From the NCBI GenBank assembly GCA_964369475.1, contig CAYJFK010000046.1, forward strand, positions 1-19,997: a stretch of 19,997 bases of DNA, in the 5' to 3' direction. Source of the DNA: CAYJFK01 sp964369475 (GTDB lineage: Bacteria > Bacillota > Clostridia > Oscillospirales > Feifaniaceae). Positions 8,451 through 15,054 of this stretch are shown here, one piece after another. Below the pieces are notes generated by a model. It was given only the letters and a program-made list of their open reading frames with translations. It was not told the DNA's origin and searched no databases. How positions within the stretch are numbered: position 1 is the stretch's first letter; the number at the start of each line of letters is the position of its first letter. The translations under genes and the position numbers were made by a program.

Positions 8451-8480
8451 AGTATAACACATTTAATTCGATTTTTGCAA
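8451..8480 (-). promoter_or_regulatory. Probable promoter of the parE-parC operon
   Basis: On the minus strand, TTGCAA (8475-8480) and TATACT (8451-8456) are 18 bp apart, with an overlapping TATAAT at 8446-8451. A 5-bp hairpin (AGGGT-TTGT-ACCCT, 8430-8443) lies in the short leader ahead of the GTG start. The stretch 8481-8558 between the promoter and the repeat array shows nothing I can name. Confidence 0.55.
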
Positions 8481-8558
8481 ATACAAATGTGTGGTGATAT
8501 TTGTAGAAAAAACAGTTTTTTTGTACAGTGTTACTCGATTAGGGTGATAGATGTAATC

Positions 8559-8656
8559 CTCATCCTACCACTCAATCCCTCGCTCTACCACGCAAGCCTC
8601 ATCCTACCACTCAAGCCTCGCTCTACCACTCAAGCCCTCGCTCTACCACTCAAGCC
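8559..8656. repeat. Five-copy 19-20 bp tandem repeat, alternating two variants
   Basis: The unit is CTCxxxCTACCACTCAAGCC with lengths 20, 19, 19, 20 and 20. Variant A has CATC (units 1 and 3) and variant B has CGCT (units 2, 4 and 5), giving the order A-B-A-B-B. Units start at 8559, 8579, 8598, 8617 and 8637. There are no spacers, so it is not CRISPR. It lies between the parE promoter and the terminator of the penicillin-binding protein gene. An ORF can be read across it but has no codon structure or ribosome site to suggest a gene. Confidence 0.8.
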
Positions 8657-8675
8657 TTCAGTCCATACAAATATC

Positions 8676-8699
8676 AAAAGGGGGCATATGCCCCCTTTT
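8676..8699 (-). terminator. Terminator of the penicillin-binding protein gene
   Basis: A perfect 24-nt palindrome, AAAAGGGGGCAT joined to ATGCCCCCTTTT, lies 3 bp past the TAA stop. It reads as a GC-rich stem followed by TTTT on the minus strand. It could work in both directions. Confidence 0.85.
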
Positions 8700-8702
8700 A
8701 TA

Positions 8703-11381
8703 TTATACTCCGGGTGGTGGTTGCGTCCAGTCCCAATCGTCGCCGGGCAGATAGTCTGTCGGGTCGGTCGGTTCTGTTAGATCGCTCGGATCTTCCGGTT
8801 CAACAGGATCTCTCAAATCGCCCATGCCGTCGGGATTTGTAATGTCGGGCGGAGTTACGTTGGGATCTATAATTGTTCCGTCAATCCCTGTGTCTGTCGG
8901 TGGCACTTCAGTGTTAAAGAGACCGTCAGGTGTCACAGGGGTTATGCCTGGATAGTAATTTGCGTCGCCCGGTTGTGGGGCTGAGTATCCGTAGTGGAGA
9001 ATGCAAAGGTGATTCATCGGATCATCAACACCCGGTGAATATCCGGGGTTCATGCCCTCTGTAAGCAAGTTTTGATATACAGGCACACTGCTGTCGGCAG
9101 GTATAACATATCCGTCGGGTAGCGGCAGATATGTGTACTGTGCATCTGTAATGGCTATGCTGTATGGGAATTCACGTCTTAAGTTAAGCAGGCCAACTAT
9201 CTTTGTTGTGCTTCCAGGGCAATATGGTGTCGCTATCATGTTTGTATCGCCGCAGAGCGTTGCAGGCACGTGGACGGTGCACGGCTCGGTCGGCTCTGTT
9301 CCTCTCTTGTACCAAGCGGTGTCAACCCTGTTGCCCCTTGCATCTATGTTGCAATACTCTGTCGGAAGCATTCCGCTGTCCATGCAAAATGCCGACTGAA
9401 CAAGCCCTGACGTTGTAAAGAAGTTCTGCGGCTCGAGCTCCTCGTGCACCTCGCTCATAACTGCCTTCCATCCTTGAAGGGCAGGGTTTACGCCCGAATA
9501 TCTAATTGTCTCTGGTTGCTTGTATCCAAACCAAACGGTACCTACATAATAAGGCGAATATCCTGCAAACCATCTGTCCTTATCGTCCGATGTAGTACCT
9601 GTCTTAACGGCTATCGGCATACTGCCAAGATTAGCAGGCGTACCTGTACCGTACTTTGCAACACCTTGCAGAAGATCGTTTATCAAAAATGCCGTCTGCT
9701 CGCTCATGGCTATCTGTGGATCGGGCACATGCTCTAAAAGCACCGTGCCGTCGTTGGCGAGCACCTTTGTGTAGCTGTAAGGCTCGTTGTAAACACCCTT
9801 GTTTGCAAATGCGGCATAAGCGGCCGCCATTTCAACATTTGTAACACCGTAGGTTACACCACCCATGGCAAGAGGCGCTCTCGCCATGTCGGTCTTTATC
9901 TGTCCGTTTATGTTTTCGCTCTTTATAAGGTCAACACCAAGACGCTCGGTTATAAACTCAAAACCTCGCTCAACGCCAAGCTCGTCTAAAACTCTAAGCG
10001 CAACGGTGTTTACCGACCTGTAAACCGCCCTCTTAACAGACATAAGCCCCTCGTAAGGCGCATAGCTACTGTCGTAGTTTCTGGGGTAGCGATCTTCTAC
10101 ATCAACGGGGGTGTCGTCGTAAACGCTGCCCTGTGTGATGATATTGTACTCAATGGCAGGCGCATAGACAGAAAGCGGCTTAATAATAGAACCGGGCTGT
10201 CTCCTCGAGGTGCTCGCCATGTTTAGTAGTAGCGCACCTGTCTTTTCGCCACGACCGCCCACAATTCCCTTTATTGCACCTGTGTAGGGATCGAGTATAA
10301 CCATAGAAGCCTCGGGCTGTTCTTCTCCGCTAAGCGTTGGGAAGGTTTCGGGATCTTCAAAGGCTGTCTCCATTATATTTTGTATATCTGTATCGACAGT
10401 GGCATATATTTTAAGTCCGCCGTTATAAAGCAAATTCTCGGCGTAGCTCTCTGTATATCCCTTTTCGCTTTGAAGATCGTCGAGCACGTCAAAAATAACC
10501 TGATCGACAAACCAGCTCTGCACCTGCGAGTTTTGCTCTTGCGCCACTTCCTTTTGGAAGATAAGCTCCTCGGCCTTTGCCGCCTCGTACTCGTCCTCTG
10601 AAATCATGCCAAGGTTAAACATCTGCCAAAGAATTGTCTCCTGACGATCCTTGTTATAGTCGGGATTTTGGAAGGGGTCGTACCTTGTGGGGTACTGTGT
10701 AATGCCTATAATCGATGCAGACTCTGCAAGCGAAAGCTCGCTTACATCCTTGCCAAAATAAACCTTGGCGGCAGTCTGCACACCGTTTGTATTTTGCGAA
10801 AAATAAGCGGTGTTAAGGTAAAATTCTAAAATTTCCTCTTTCGAATATTCGTCTGCCAAGTTTAGCGCTCTTAAAATCTCCTCGAGCTTACGGGTTATGG
10901 AATAGCTGTCGTCTCCCGTAACATTCTTAACTACCTGTTGCGGAATTGTCGAGCCGCCAAAGTTTGTGTTGCCCCCTGTGAAAAGGTTTAAGGTAGCCGC
11001 AATTGTTCGCTTCCAGTCGACACCGTCGTGCTCCCAAAAGCGCTCGTCCTCGATGGCGACCGCTGCATCTTGCATGTGCTTTGGTATCTGCGACAGCGGC
11101 ACCCATTCCCTGTTCTCGGTAGCATAAAGGCGCTCGAGCTCGTGCTCTACACCCTCGTCGTCGTAGTAGTAAACAACGCTTGTATATGCAAGCTTGTAAC
11201 TGTCGAGATCGATCTCCATTTGCGGATTTAGATACCCTGTTACATAATAGAAAAAAGAACCAGCCAATATACTGCCTGTCATAATTCCTATAAGGGCAAG
11301 TGTGAAAAACACCCTTAGAAAAATCTTCATTCCTCGGCTTTTTTTTGTGGTCTTTTTCTTAGTTTTCTTCGTATTACTCAT
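8703..11381 (-). CDS. Class A penicillin-binding protein (PBP1A-type glycosyltransferase/transpeptidase)
   Basis: This bifunctional, membrane-anchored enzyme polymerises lipid II into glycan strands and cross-links the peptides outside the membrane. In 892 aa it has a lysine-rich cytoplasmic tail, a membrane anchor at about 20-46, a GT51 domain with EDERFWEH (catalytic E111) and GGSTIPQQ at 142-149, and a transpeptidase domain with SIIK (Ser398), SVN (456-458) and KTG (593-595). The usual GT51 motif is GGSTITQQ, so Pro replaces Thr here. After the catalytic part comes a cysteine-containing segment, then a Pro/Asp/Thr-rich low-complexity tail (about 812-892) ending in WDWTQPPPGV. I chose ATG 11381 rather than the longer frame from 11429 because GGAGGA (11387-11392) lies 5 nt upstream and the extra 16 residues overlap the operator-like dyad and promoter. 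It is monocistronic. Confidence 0.95.
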   Translation of the reverse strand: MSNTKKTKKKTTKKSRGMKIFLRVFFTLALIGIMTGSILAGSFFYYVTGYLNPQMEIDLDSYKLAYTSVVYYYDDEGVEHELERLYATENREWVPLSQIPKHMQDAAVAIEDERFWEHDGVDWKRTIAATLNLFTGGNTNFGGSTIPQQVVKNVTGDDSYSITRKLEEILRALNLADEYSKEEILEFYLNTAYFSQNTNGVQTAAKVYFGKDVSELSLAESASIIGITQYPTRYDPFQNPDYNKDRQETILWQMFNLGMISEDEYEAAKAEELIFQKEVAQEQNSQVQSWFVDQVIFDVLDDLQSEKGYTESYAENLLYNGGLKIYATVDTDIQNIMETAFEDPETFPTLSGEEQPEASMVILDPYTGAIKGIVGGRGEKTGALLLNMASTSRRQPGSIIKPLSVYAPAIEYNIITQGSVYDDTPVDVEDRYPRNYDSSYAPYEGLMSVKRAVYRSVNTVALRVLDELGVERGFEFITERLGVDLIKSENINGQIKTDMARAPLAMGGVTYGVTNVEMAAAYAAFANKGVYNEPYSYTKVLANDGTVLLEHVPDPQIAMSEQTAFLINDLLQGVAKYGTGTPANLGSMPIAVKTGTTSDDKDRWFAGYSPYYVGTVWFGYKQPETIRYSGVNPALQGWKAVMSEVHEELEPQNFFTTSGLVQSAFCMDSGMLPTEYCNIDARGNRVDTAWYKRGTEPTEPCTVHVPATLCGDTNMIATPYCPGSTTKIVGLLNLRREFPYSIAITDAQYTYLPLPDGYVIPADSSVPVYQNLLTEGMNPGYSPGVDDPMNHLCILHYGYSAPQPGDANYYPGITPVTPDGLFNTEVPPTDTGIDGTIIDPNVTPPDITNPDGMGDLRDPVEPEDPSDLTEPTDPTDYLPGDDWDWTQPPPGV

Positions 11382-11402
11382 CAAAGTCCTCCAAAACATC
11401 TG

Positions 11403-11417
11403 TGGACATTCTGTCCA
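11403..11417. promoter_or_regulatory. Operator-like dyad at the penicillin-binding protein promoter
   Basis: A perfect 6-bp dyad with a 3-bp centre, TGGACA-TTC-TGTCCA, lies 10 bp downstream of the -10 box, spanning roughly +4 to +18 of the expected transcript. That is a typical repressor position. It does not match the Firmicute LexA or BlaI/MecI consensus that I know. A short RNA hairpin is the alternative. Confidence 0.5.
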
Positions 11418-11427
11418 AATAAAGAGC

Positions 11428-11456
11428 ATTATATCACAACAATATAATTTTTTCCA
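11428..11456 (-). promoter_or_regulatory. Promoter of the penicillin-binding protein gene
   Basis: On the minus strand TATAAT (11428-11433) is preceded by TGA, giving an extended -10. At 17 bp the -35 is TGGAAA (11451-11456), a poor match. The extended -10 probably compensates. From here to the next terminator (11457-11580) I see no gene. Confidence 0.6.
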
Positions 11457-11585
11457 TACTTTAAGTGGGATTTGTTGCTTTATCCAAAAACATATGTGTT
11501 GTGCGCCACATTCTTATAACATTTAGTCGTAGACCTGTGGCAATTTGTTCCTACAATAGATTTCGCCAAAACCGAGTAAAACAAT

Positions 11586-11617
11586 AAAGGCTGTACGGCA
11601 AGCACCGCACAGCCTTT
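11586..11617 (-). terminator. Terminator of the DUF4255 gene
   Basis: AAAGGCTGTACGG (11586-11598) pairs with CCGCACAGCCTTT (11605-11617), with one A-C mismatch and a 6-nt loop. On the minus strand it is followed by ATTGTTTT. It starts 15 bp past the stop of the DUF4255 gene. Confidence 0.85.
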
Positions 11618-11631
11618 AAGCTTAGGTCAAA

Positions 11632-12201
11632 CTATCTTCTTATATCGCCCTTATATATATCTATACCGTCATCCTCTGTTCTCATGGAAGAAATCAAAAC
11701 AGGGAGTACCTTTATATGGATAGACGGCTGAATGGGCATCTGAAGGCAAGACCAAATTTTCGCCTTGTCTTCAAAAGTGGAGCTTACAATATAAATAAAA
11801 ATATCTTCGGCAACAGCGCCATCGTTTGCGGCTATTGCCTTTCTCGGGATTCTTGAATTGTCGTGCAAGGTCTGCACAGCCTTGCCGATAATGATCTGCT
11901 CCTCGGCCGCCTTTGTTCCGCTGACCCTGTTTGGATTTACAAAGAGCATAAATCTCAGCGATAAGGGCTTTGGCGGAACCTGCTTGCTGTTTTTACCAAG
12001 CGGCAACATCTGCACCCTTGGTGTTTCTCCGCTATCCTCAATATCGTATAGGTACATGCCCAAAAGATAGTCGTTTTCGGTATCATTTGGGCTCGTTTGA
12101 ATTATTTTATCGGGCGATGCTATAACATCGGGGCAAAGATTTTGCCTAAGCACGCCAACAATGTACTCCGAAACCTCGGCTATAACAGAAAAGTGTGACA
12201 T
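11632..12201 (-). CDS. DUF4255 (Pvc16/Afp16-like) protein, solitary
   Basis: This 189-aa protein matches the DUF4255 pattern. An N-terminal helix (FSVIAEVSEYIVGVLRQNL) is followed by LLGMYLYDIEDS, then VPPKPLSLRFMLFVNP, then IIIGKAVQTLHDNS. A later IFIYIVSSTFEDKAKIWSCL contains the conserved W and leads into the beta-rich end. In extracellular contractile injection systems such as PVC and Afp, this family (Pvc16/Afp16) is associated with the end of the tube and sheath. No sheath, tube, baseplate or AAA ATPase gene is present here. The ATG at 12201 is preferred over GTG 12210 because GAGGTG (12208-12213) lies 6 nt upstream of the ATG and overlaps the GTG. It has its own promoter and terminator. 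The family call is from motif pattern; the function here is unknown. Confidence 0.75.
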   Translation of the reverse strand: MSHFSVIAEVSEYIVGVLRQNLCPDVIASPDKIIQTSPNDTENDYLLGMYLYDIEDSGETPRVQMLPLGKNSKQVPPKPLSLRFMLFVNPNRVSGTKAAEEQIIIGKAVQTLHDNSRIPRKAIAANDGAVAEDIFIYIVSSTFEDKAKIWSCLQMPIQPSIHIKVLPVLISSMRTEDDGIDIYKGDIRR

Positions 12202-12236
12202 ATGATCCACCTCGTTTATTTATTATTACTATATCC

Positions 12237-12265
12237 AATATATATCAAACATGCCCAAAAGTCAA
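12237..12265 (-). promoter_or_regulatory. Promoter of the DUF4255 gene
   Basis: On the minus strand TTGACT (12260-12265), 17 bp, TATATT (12237-12242). It is divergent from the DUF1846 promoter and about 140 bp from it. The region between the two has no recognisable operator. Confidence 0.7.
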
Positions 12266-12406
12266 ACAAAGTAACAATTCTGCGACCATTTTTTAGCATC
12301 AAAACAAGATGATCTCTCCCCTCGTATTAAAATCCCAAGCTTGTCCCTAATATTTTGTTCAACTTGCTGTATTTTTCTCTTTTTCACTTTTTAGCTCTGT
12401 AATTTA

Positions 12407-12435
12407 TTGACTTATTACGACTTATATAGTAAAAT
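12407..12435 (+). promoter_or_regulatory. Promoter of the DUF1846-membrane protein operon
   Basis: TTGACT (12407-12412), a 17-bp spacer, TAAAAT (12430-12435). The leader is about 30 nt and contains CAAGGGGGAAA before the ATG. Confidence 0.7.
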
Positions 12436-12472
12436 ATTTACTTATTGAATAATACGCAAGGGGGAAATTTGT

Positions 12473-13957
12473 ATGAAACGGAAAGGATTTGACAACGACT
12501 ACTACCTTGAAAAGCAGTCGAAGCACATTTTAGAGAGGATCGGCCAATTTGGAGGTAAGCTCTACCTCGAATTTGGCGGAAAACTATTCGACGACCATCA
12601 TGCCTCTCGAGTGCTACCCGGCTTTAAGCCTGATAGCAAGGTGTGCCTACTTAAAACAATGGCAGACGAGGCCGAGATAGTCATCGTAATAAATGCCACC
12701 GACATTGAAAAGAGCAAAGTCAGGGGCGACCTTGGCATTACATACGATGTCGATGTGCTCCGCCTAATAGATGCCTTCAGAGGCCTTGGCCTTTATGTTG
12801 GCAGTGTCGTTATCTCTCAATATCAAGAACAATCCTCGGCAGAGGCCTTTATTAAGCAACTCGAAGTTCTTGGAATTAAGACATACAAGCACTACACAAT
12901 AGCCGGCTATCCATCAAACCTCTCCCTAATAGTGAGCGACGAAGGTCTTGGCAAAAACGACTATATCGAAACGACTCGCCCACTTGTAGTAGTAACTGCA
13001 CCGGGTCCCGGTAGCGGAAAAATGGCGACCTGCCTGTCTCAGCTATATCACGAGCACAAAAGAGGCATAAACGCAGGGTATGCCAAATTCGAAACCTTCC
13101 CAATCTGGAATTTGCCGCTACATCACCCCGTAAACCTTGCATACGAAGCGGCAACTGCCGACTTAAAAGACGTTAACATGATAGACCCATTCCACCTTAA
13201 TGCGTATGATATTCAAACTGTAAACTATAACAGAGATGTTGAAATATTCCCACTGCTCGCCGCAATGTTCGAGCGAATTCACGGCACTTGCACTTATAAG
13301 TCCCCAACCGACATGGGGGTAAACATGGCAGGCTATGCCATAACAGATGATGAGGCTTGCAAAGAGGCATCGCTCGACGAGATCGTTCGTCGTTGCTACC
13401 ACGGTATGCTCGACTTAAAGGCAGGCCGAGTTGACGAGGAAACGCTCTATAAGCTCGAAATGGTCATGCGTCAAGCCGACATAGACACAACAAGACGTTC
13501 GGTCGTGCTTCCCGCACTGGAAAAAGCCACCTCCACAGGTAAGCCTGCCGCTGCATTCGAACTGCCTTGCGGAAAGGTTATAACGGGCAAAACCTCCCCA
13601 CTTTTAGGAGCTTCCTCCGCAGTTATTCTAAATGCACTTAAAATCCTTGCCGACATCCCCGACGATGTCGCTGCAATCTCCCCAAGCGTAATAGAGCCTA
13701 TACAAAAACTTAAAACAGGTGTTCTTGGCGGCCAAAACCCAAGACTGCACATAGAAGAAACGCTACTGGCACTCTCGGTCTCCTCCATGACGAGCGATGT
13801 TGCGGCAAAGGTGTTATCTAAGCTCGACGAGCTTGCAGGGTGCGAAATGCACTCTACGGTAATACTCTCGCAGGTCGACACCGAAACACTCCGCAAGCTC
13901 GGTGTAAACCTAACTTGCGAGCCCGAGTACGAGTCCAAAAAGCTCTTCCACAGGTAG
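12473..13957 (+). CDS. DUF1846 (UPF0371) family protein
   Basis: This is a cytoplasmic protein of 494 aa, the usual length of the DUF1846 family. Recognisable conserved blocks are GKLYLEFGGKLFDDHHASRV (28-47), the loop APGPGSGKMATCLSQLYHEH (176-195), PIWNLPLHHPVNLAYEAATA (210-229) and the C-terminal LGGQNPRLHIEETLLAL (about 419-435). GPGSGK resembles a phosphate-binding loop, but I know of no established reaction for the family and do not assign one. There is no signal peptide or membrane segment. The ATG at 12473 has AAGGGGGAA (12458-12466) about 6 nt upstream. The next gene begins 5 nt after its TAG, so the two are co-transcribed and probably translationally coupled. The family call is strong; the function is not known. 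Confidence 0.9.
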   Translation: MKRKGFDNDYYLEKQSKHILERIGQFGGKLYLEFGGKLFDDHHASRVLPGFKPDSKVCLLKTMADEAEIVIVINATDIEKSKVRGDLGITYDVDVLRLIDAFRGLGLYVGSVVISQYQEQSSAEAFIKQLEVLGIKTYKHYTIAGYPSNLSLIVSDEGLGKNDYIETTRPLVVVTAPGPGSGKMATCLSQLYHEHKRGINAGYAKFETFPIWNLPLHHPVNLAYEAATADLKDVNMIDPFHLNAYDIQTVNYNRDVEIFPLLAAMFERIHGTCTYKSPTDMGVNMAGYAITDDEACKEASLDEIVRRCYHGMLDLKAGRVDEETLYKLEMVMRQADIDTTRRSVVLPALEKATSTGKPAAAFELPCGKVITGKTSPLLGASSAVILNALKILADIPDDVAAISPSVIEPIQKLKTGVLGGQNPRLHIEETLLALSVSSMTSDVAAKVLSKLDELAGCEMHSTVILSQVDTETLRKLGVNLTCEPEYESKKLFHR

Positions 13958-13962
13958 GTAGC

Positions 13963-14691
13963 GTGATAAGTGTATTTTTAAGTCAGTTTTTGCTCTTTGG
14001 CTCGCTATTTCTCATTCCGATACTCTCGGCACTCCTGCCGGTCGTCATGCTTATATCTAACGCAAAAAACAAAGCCAAAAACAAAAGAAATGCAACCACA
14101 ATATATGCCGTATATTCTCTGCTTATCATTATAATCTTGTTTGTTTTAGGCAATATGTATACAAGCACAATGATAAACCCGTCTATCAAAACAGGTCTTA
14201 ATATCTGTTTTGCGCTTGGAGTTTTACAGCTAATCGTTGCATTATATGTCCCATTTTCAAAAAAGCTGAGAGGCTCTATGAAATTTGCCCTCCCTCTCTC
14301 GCTTATAAACTTGGGACTTACCTTTACAGTCTTTCTCGTAATAGAGACCTCGCAGAGCAACTCCATGGCTTTGATTTTAGTCGTGGTCGGTGCCGTTCCC
14401 TTTACCGCCATAGTATTTCTGCTTATGATGCTCGGGGCTTTCCTCGACAAAAAATCAAGAGAAAAGGGCCTAATTCAACGAAGTGTGATAGTTAAAGAAA
14501 ACTTCTCTGTCGACTACTCCTACAAATACGAGATATACAGGACAGAGAACGGTCTTTACGACATATGGCTCATGTGGCGAGATAACGAGCAAAACGAATA
14601 CTACGACATGCCGAGCGGCAGGCACCTAACCGACACAATAGAGGCGGCCGAAAATATAGGCGAACACTTTTTGAATAAACACACCACATAG
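13963..14691 (+). CDS. Five-helix membrane protein of unknown function, coupled to DUF1846
   Basis: I do not recognise this 242-aa protein. It has about five hydrophobic segments (roughly 5-32, 46-65, 76-95, 107-126 and 133-157). Basic loops after the first, third and fifth (NAKNKAKNKRN, KKLRGSMK, DKKSREKG) predict an outside N-terminus and a cytoplasmic C-terminal domain of about 80 aa rich in aromatic and acidic residues (YKYEIYRTENGLYDIWLMW). The frame is open back to 13840 inside the DUF1846 gene, but the upstream part is basic and non-hydrophobic. GTG at 13963, 5 nt after the DUF1846 stop and behind CAGGTAGGTAGC, is the likely start. A strong terminator follows. Partner of DUF1846 by operon logic only. 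Confidence 0.75.
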   Translation: MISVFLSQFLLFGSLFLIPILSALLPVVMLISNAKNKAKNKRNATTIYAVYSLLIIIILFVLGNMYTSTMINPSIKTGLNICFALGVLQLIVALYVPFSKKLRGSMKFALPLSLINLGLTFTVFLVIETSQSNSMALILVVVGAVPFTAIVFLLMMLGAFLDKKSREKGLIQRSVIVKENFSVDYSYKYEIYRTENGLYDIWLMWRDNEQNEYYDMPSGRHLTDTIEAAENIGEHFLNKHTT

Positions 14692-14741
14692 CGTTTTGGG
14701 GCTTAGGATTATATAGATCTTTCAAACCCAAAGTCGAGCGC

Positions 14742-14794
14742 AAAGGTGGCATGTCTTCTGCTAAAGTTATAGCAAAAGACATGCCACCTTTTTT
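14742..14794 (+). terminator. Terminator after the DUF1846 operon
   Basis: A 16-bp stem (14742-14757 with 14776-14791) surrounds a second 5-bp stem TGCTA/TAGCA (14759-14763 with 14770-14774), followed by TTTTTT. It is one of the strongest terminators in the window. The 177 bp that follow are AT-rich and hold nothing recognisable before the next promoter. Confidence 0.92.
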
Positions 14795-14971
14795 GAAAAG
14801 TTTTTTCCAAAAATATAACCGCAGTTCAGTTTTCAGTAAATTAGCATATACATTCGTAATATTTGCATAATAATAACATAGTAAAATTTAAATTTATAAT
14901 AAACAAAACCTTACCTTATATGCATTTCTAATGCCAATTGTAAAAGTTTAGTAAACATAATAAGAAAAATA

Positions 14972-15000
14972 TTTACAAAACGTGGTTTTTGTGCTAATAT
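14972..15000 (+). promoter_or_regulatory. Promoter of the GGDEF-EAL gene
   Basis: TTTACA (14972-14977), a 17-bp spacer, TAATAT (14995-15000), with TGC immediately upstream as an extended -10. The leader is about 48 nt. The AT-rich DNA upstream (14850-14970) could act as an UP-like element. Confidence 0.65.
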
Positions 15001-15054
15001 GACATAAGCATTTTATGAATATAACCAACTATATTATAAGCGTGGTGATACGGC

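Noticed and set aside
8559..8656. Possible CRISPR array
   Set aside because: The units are contiguous with no unique spacers and are only 19-20 bp long. It is a simple tandem repeat.
8475..8780. 101-residue plus-strand ORF across the tandem repeat
   Set aside because: It has no Shine-Dalgarno site, runs through a terminator palindrome and into the end of the penicillin-binding protein gene. Its repeats reflect the DNA repeat.
11382..11429. Upstream ATG giving a 908-residue penicillin-binding protein
   Set aside because: That ATG overlaps the -10 box, and the extra 16 residues are encoded over the palindrome. The ATG at 11381 has a strong GGAGGA site.
13840..13962. Longer start for the five-helix membrane protein inside the DUF1846 gene
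   Set aside because: The added 41 residues are basic, do not fit the membrane topology, and overlap a confident gene. GTG at 13963 next to the DUF1846 stop is more plausible.
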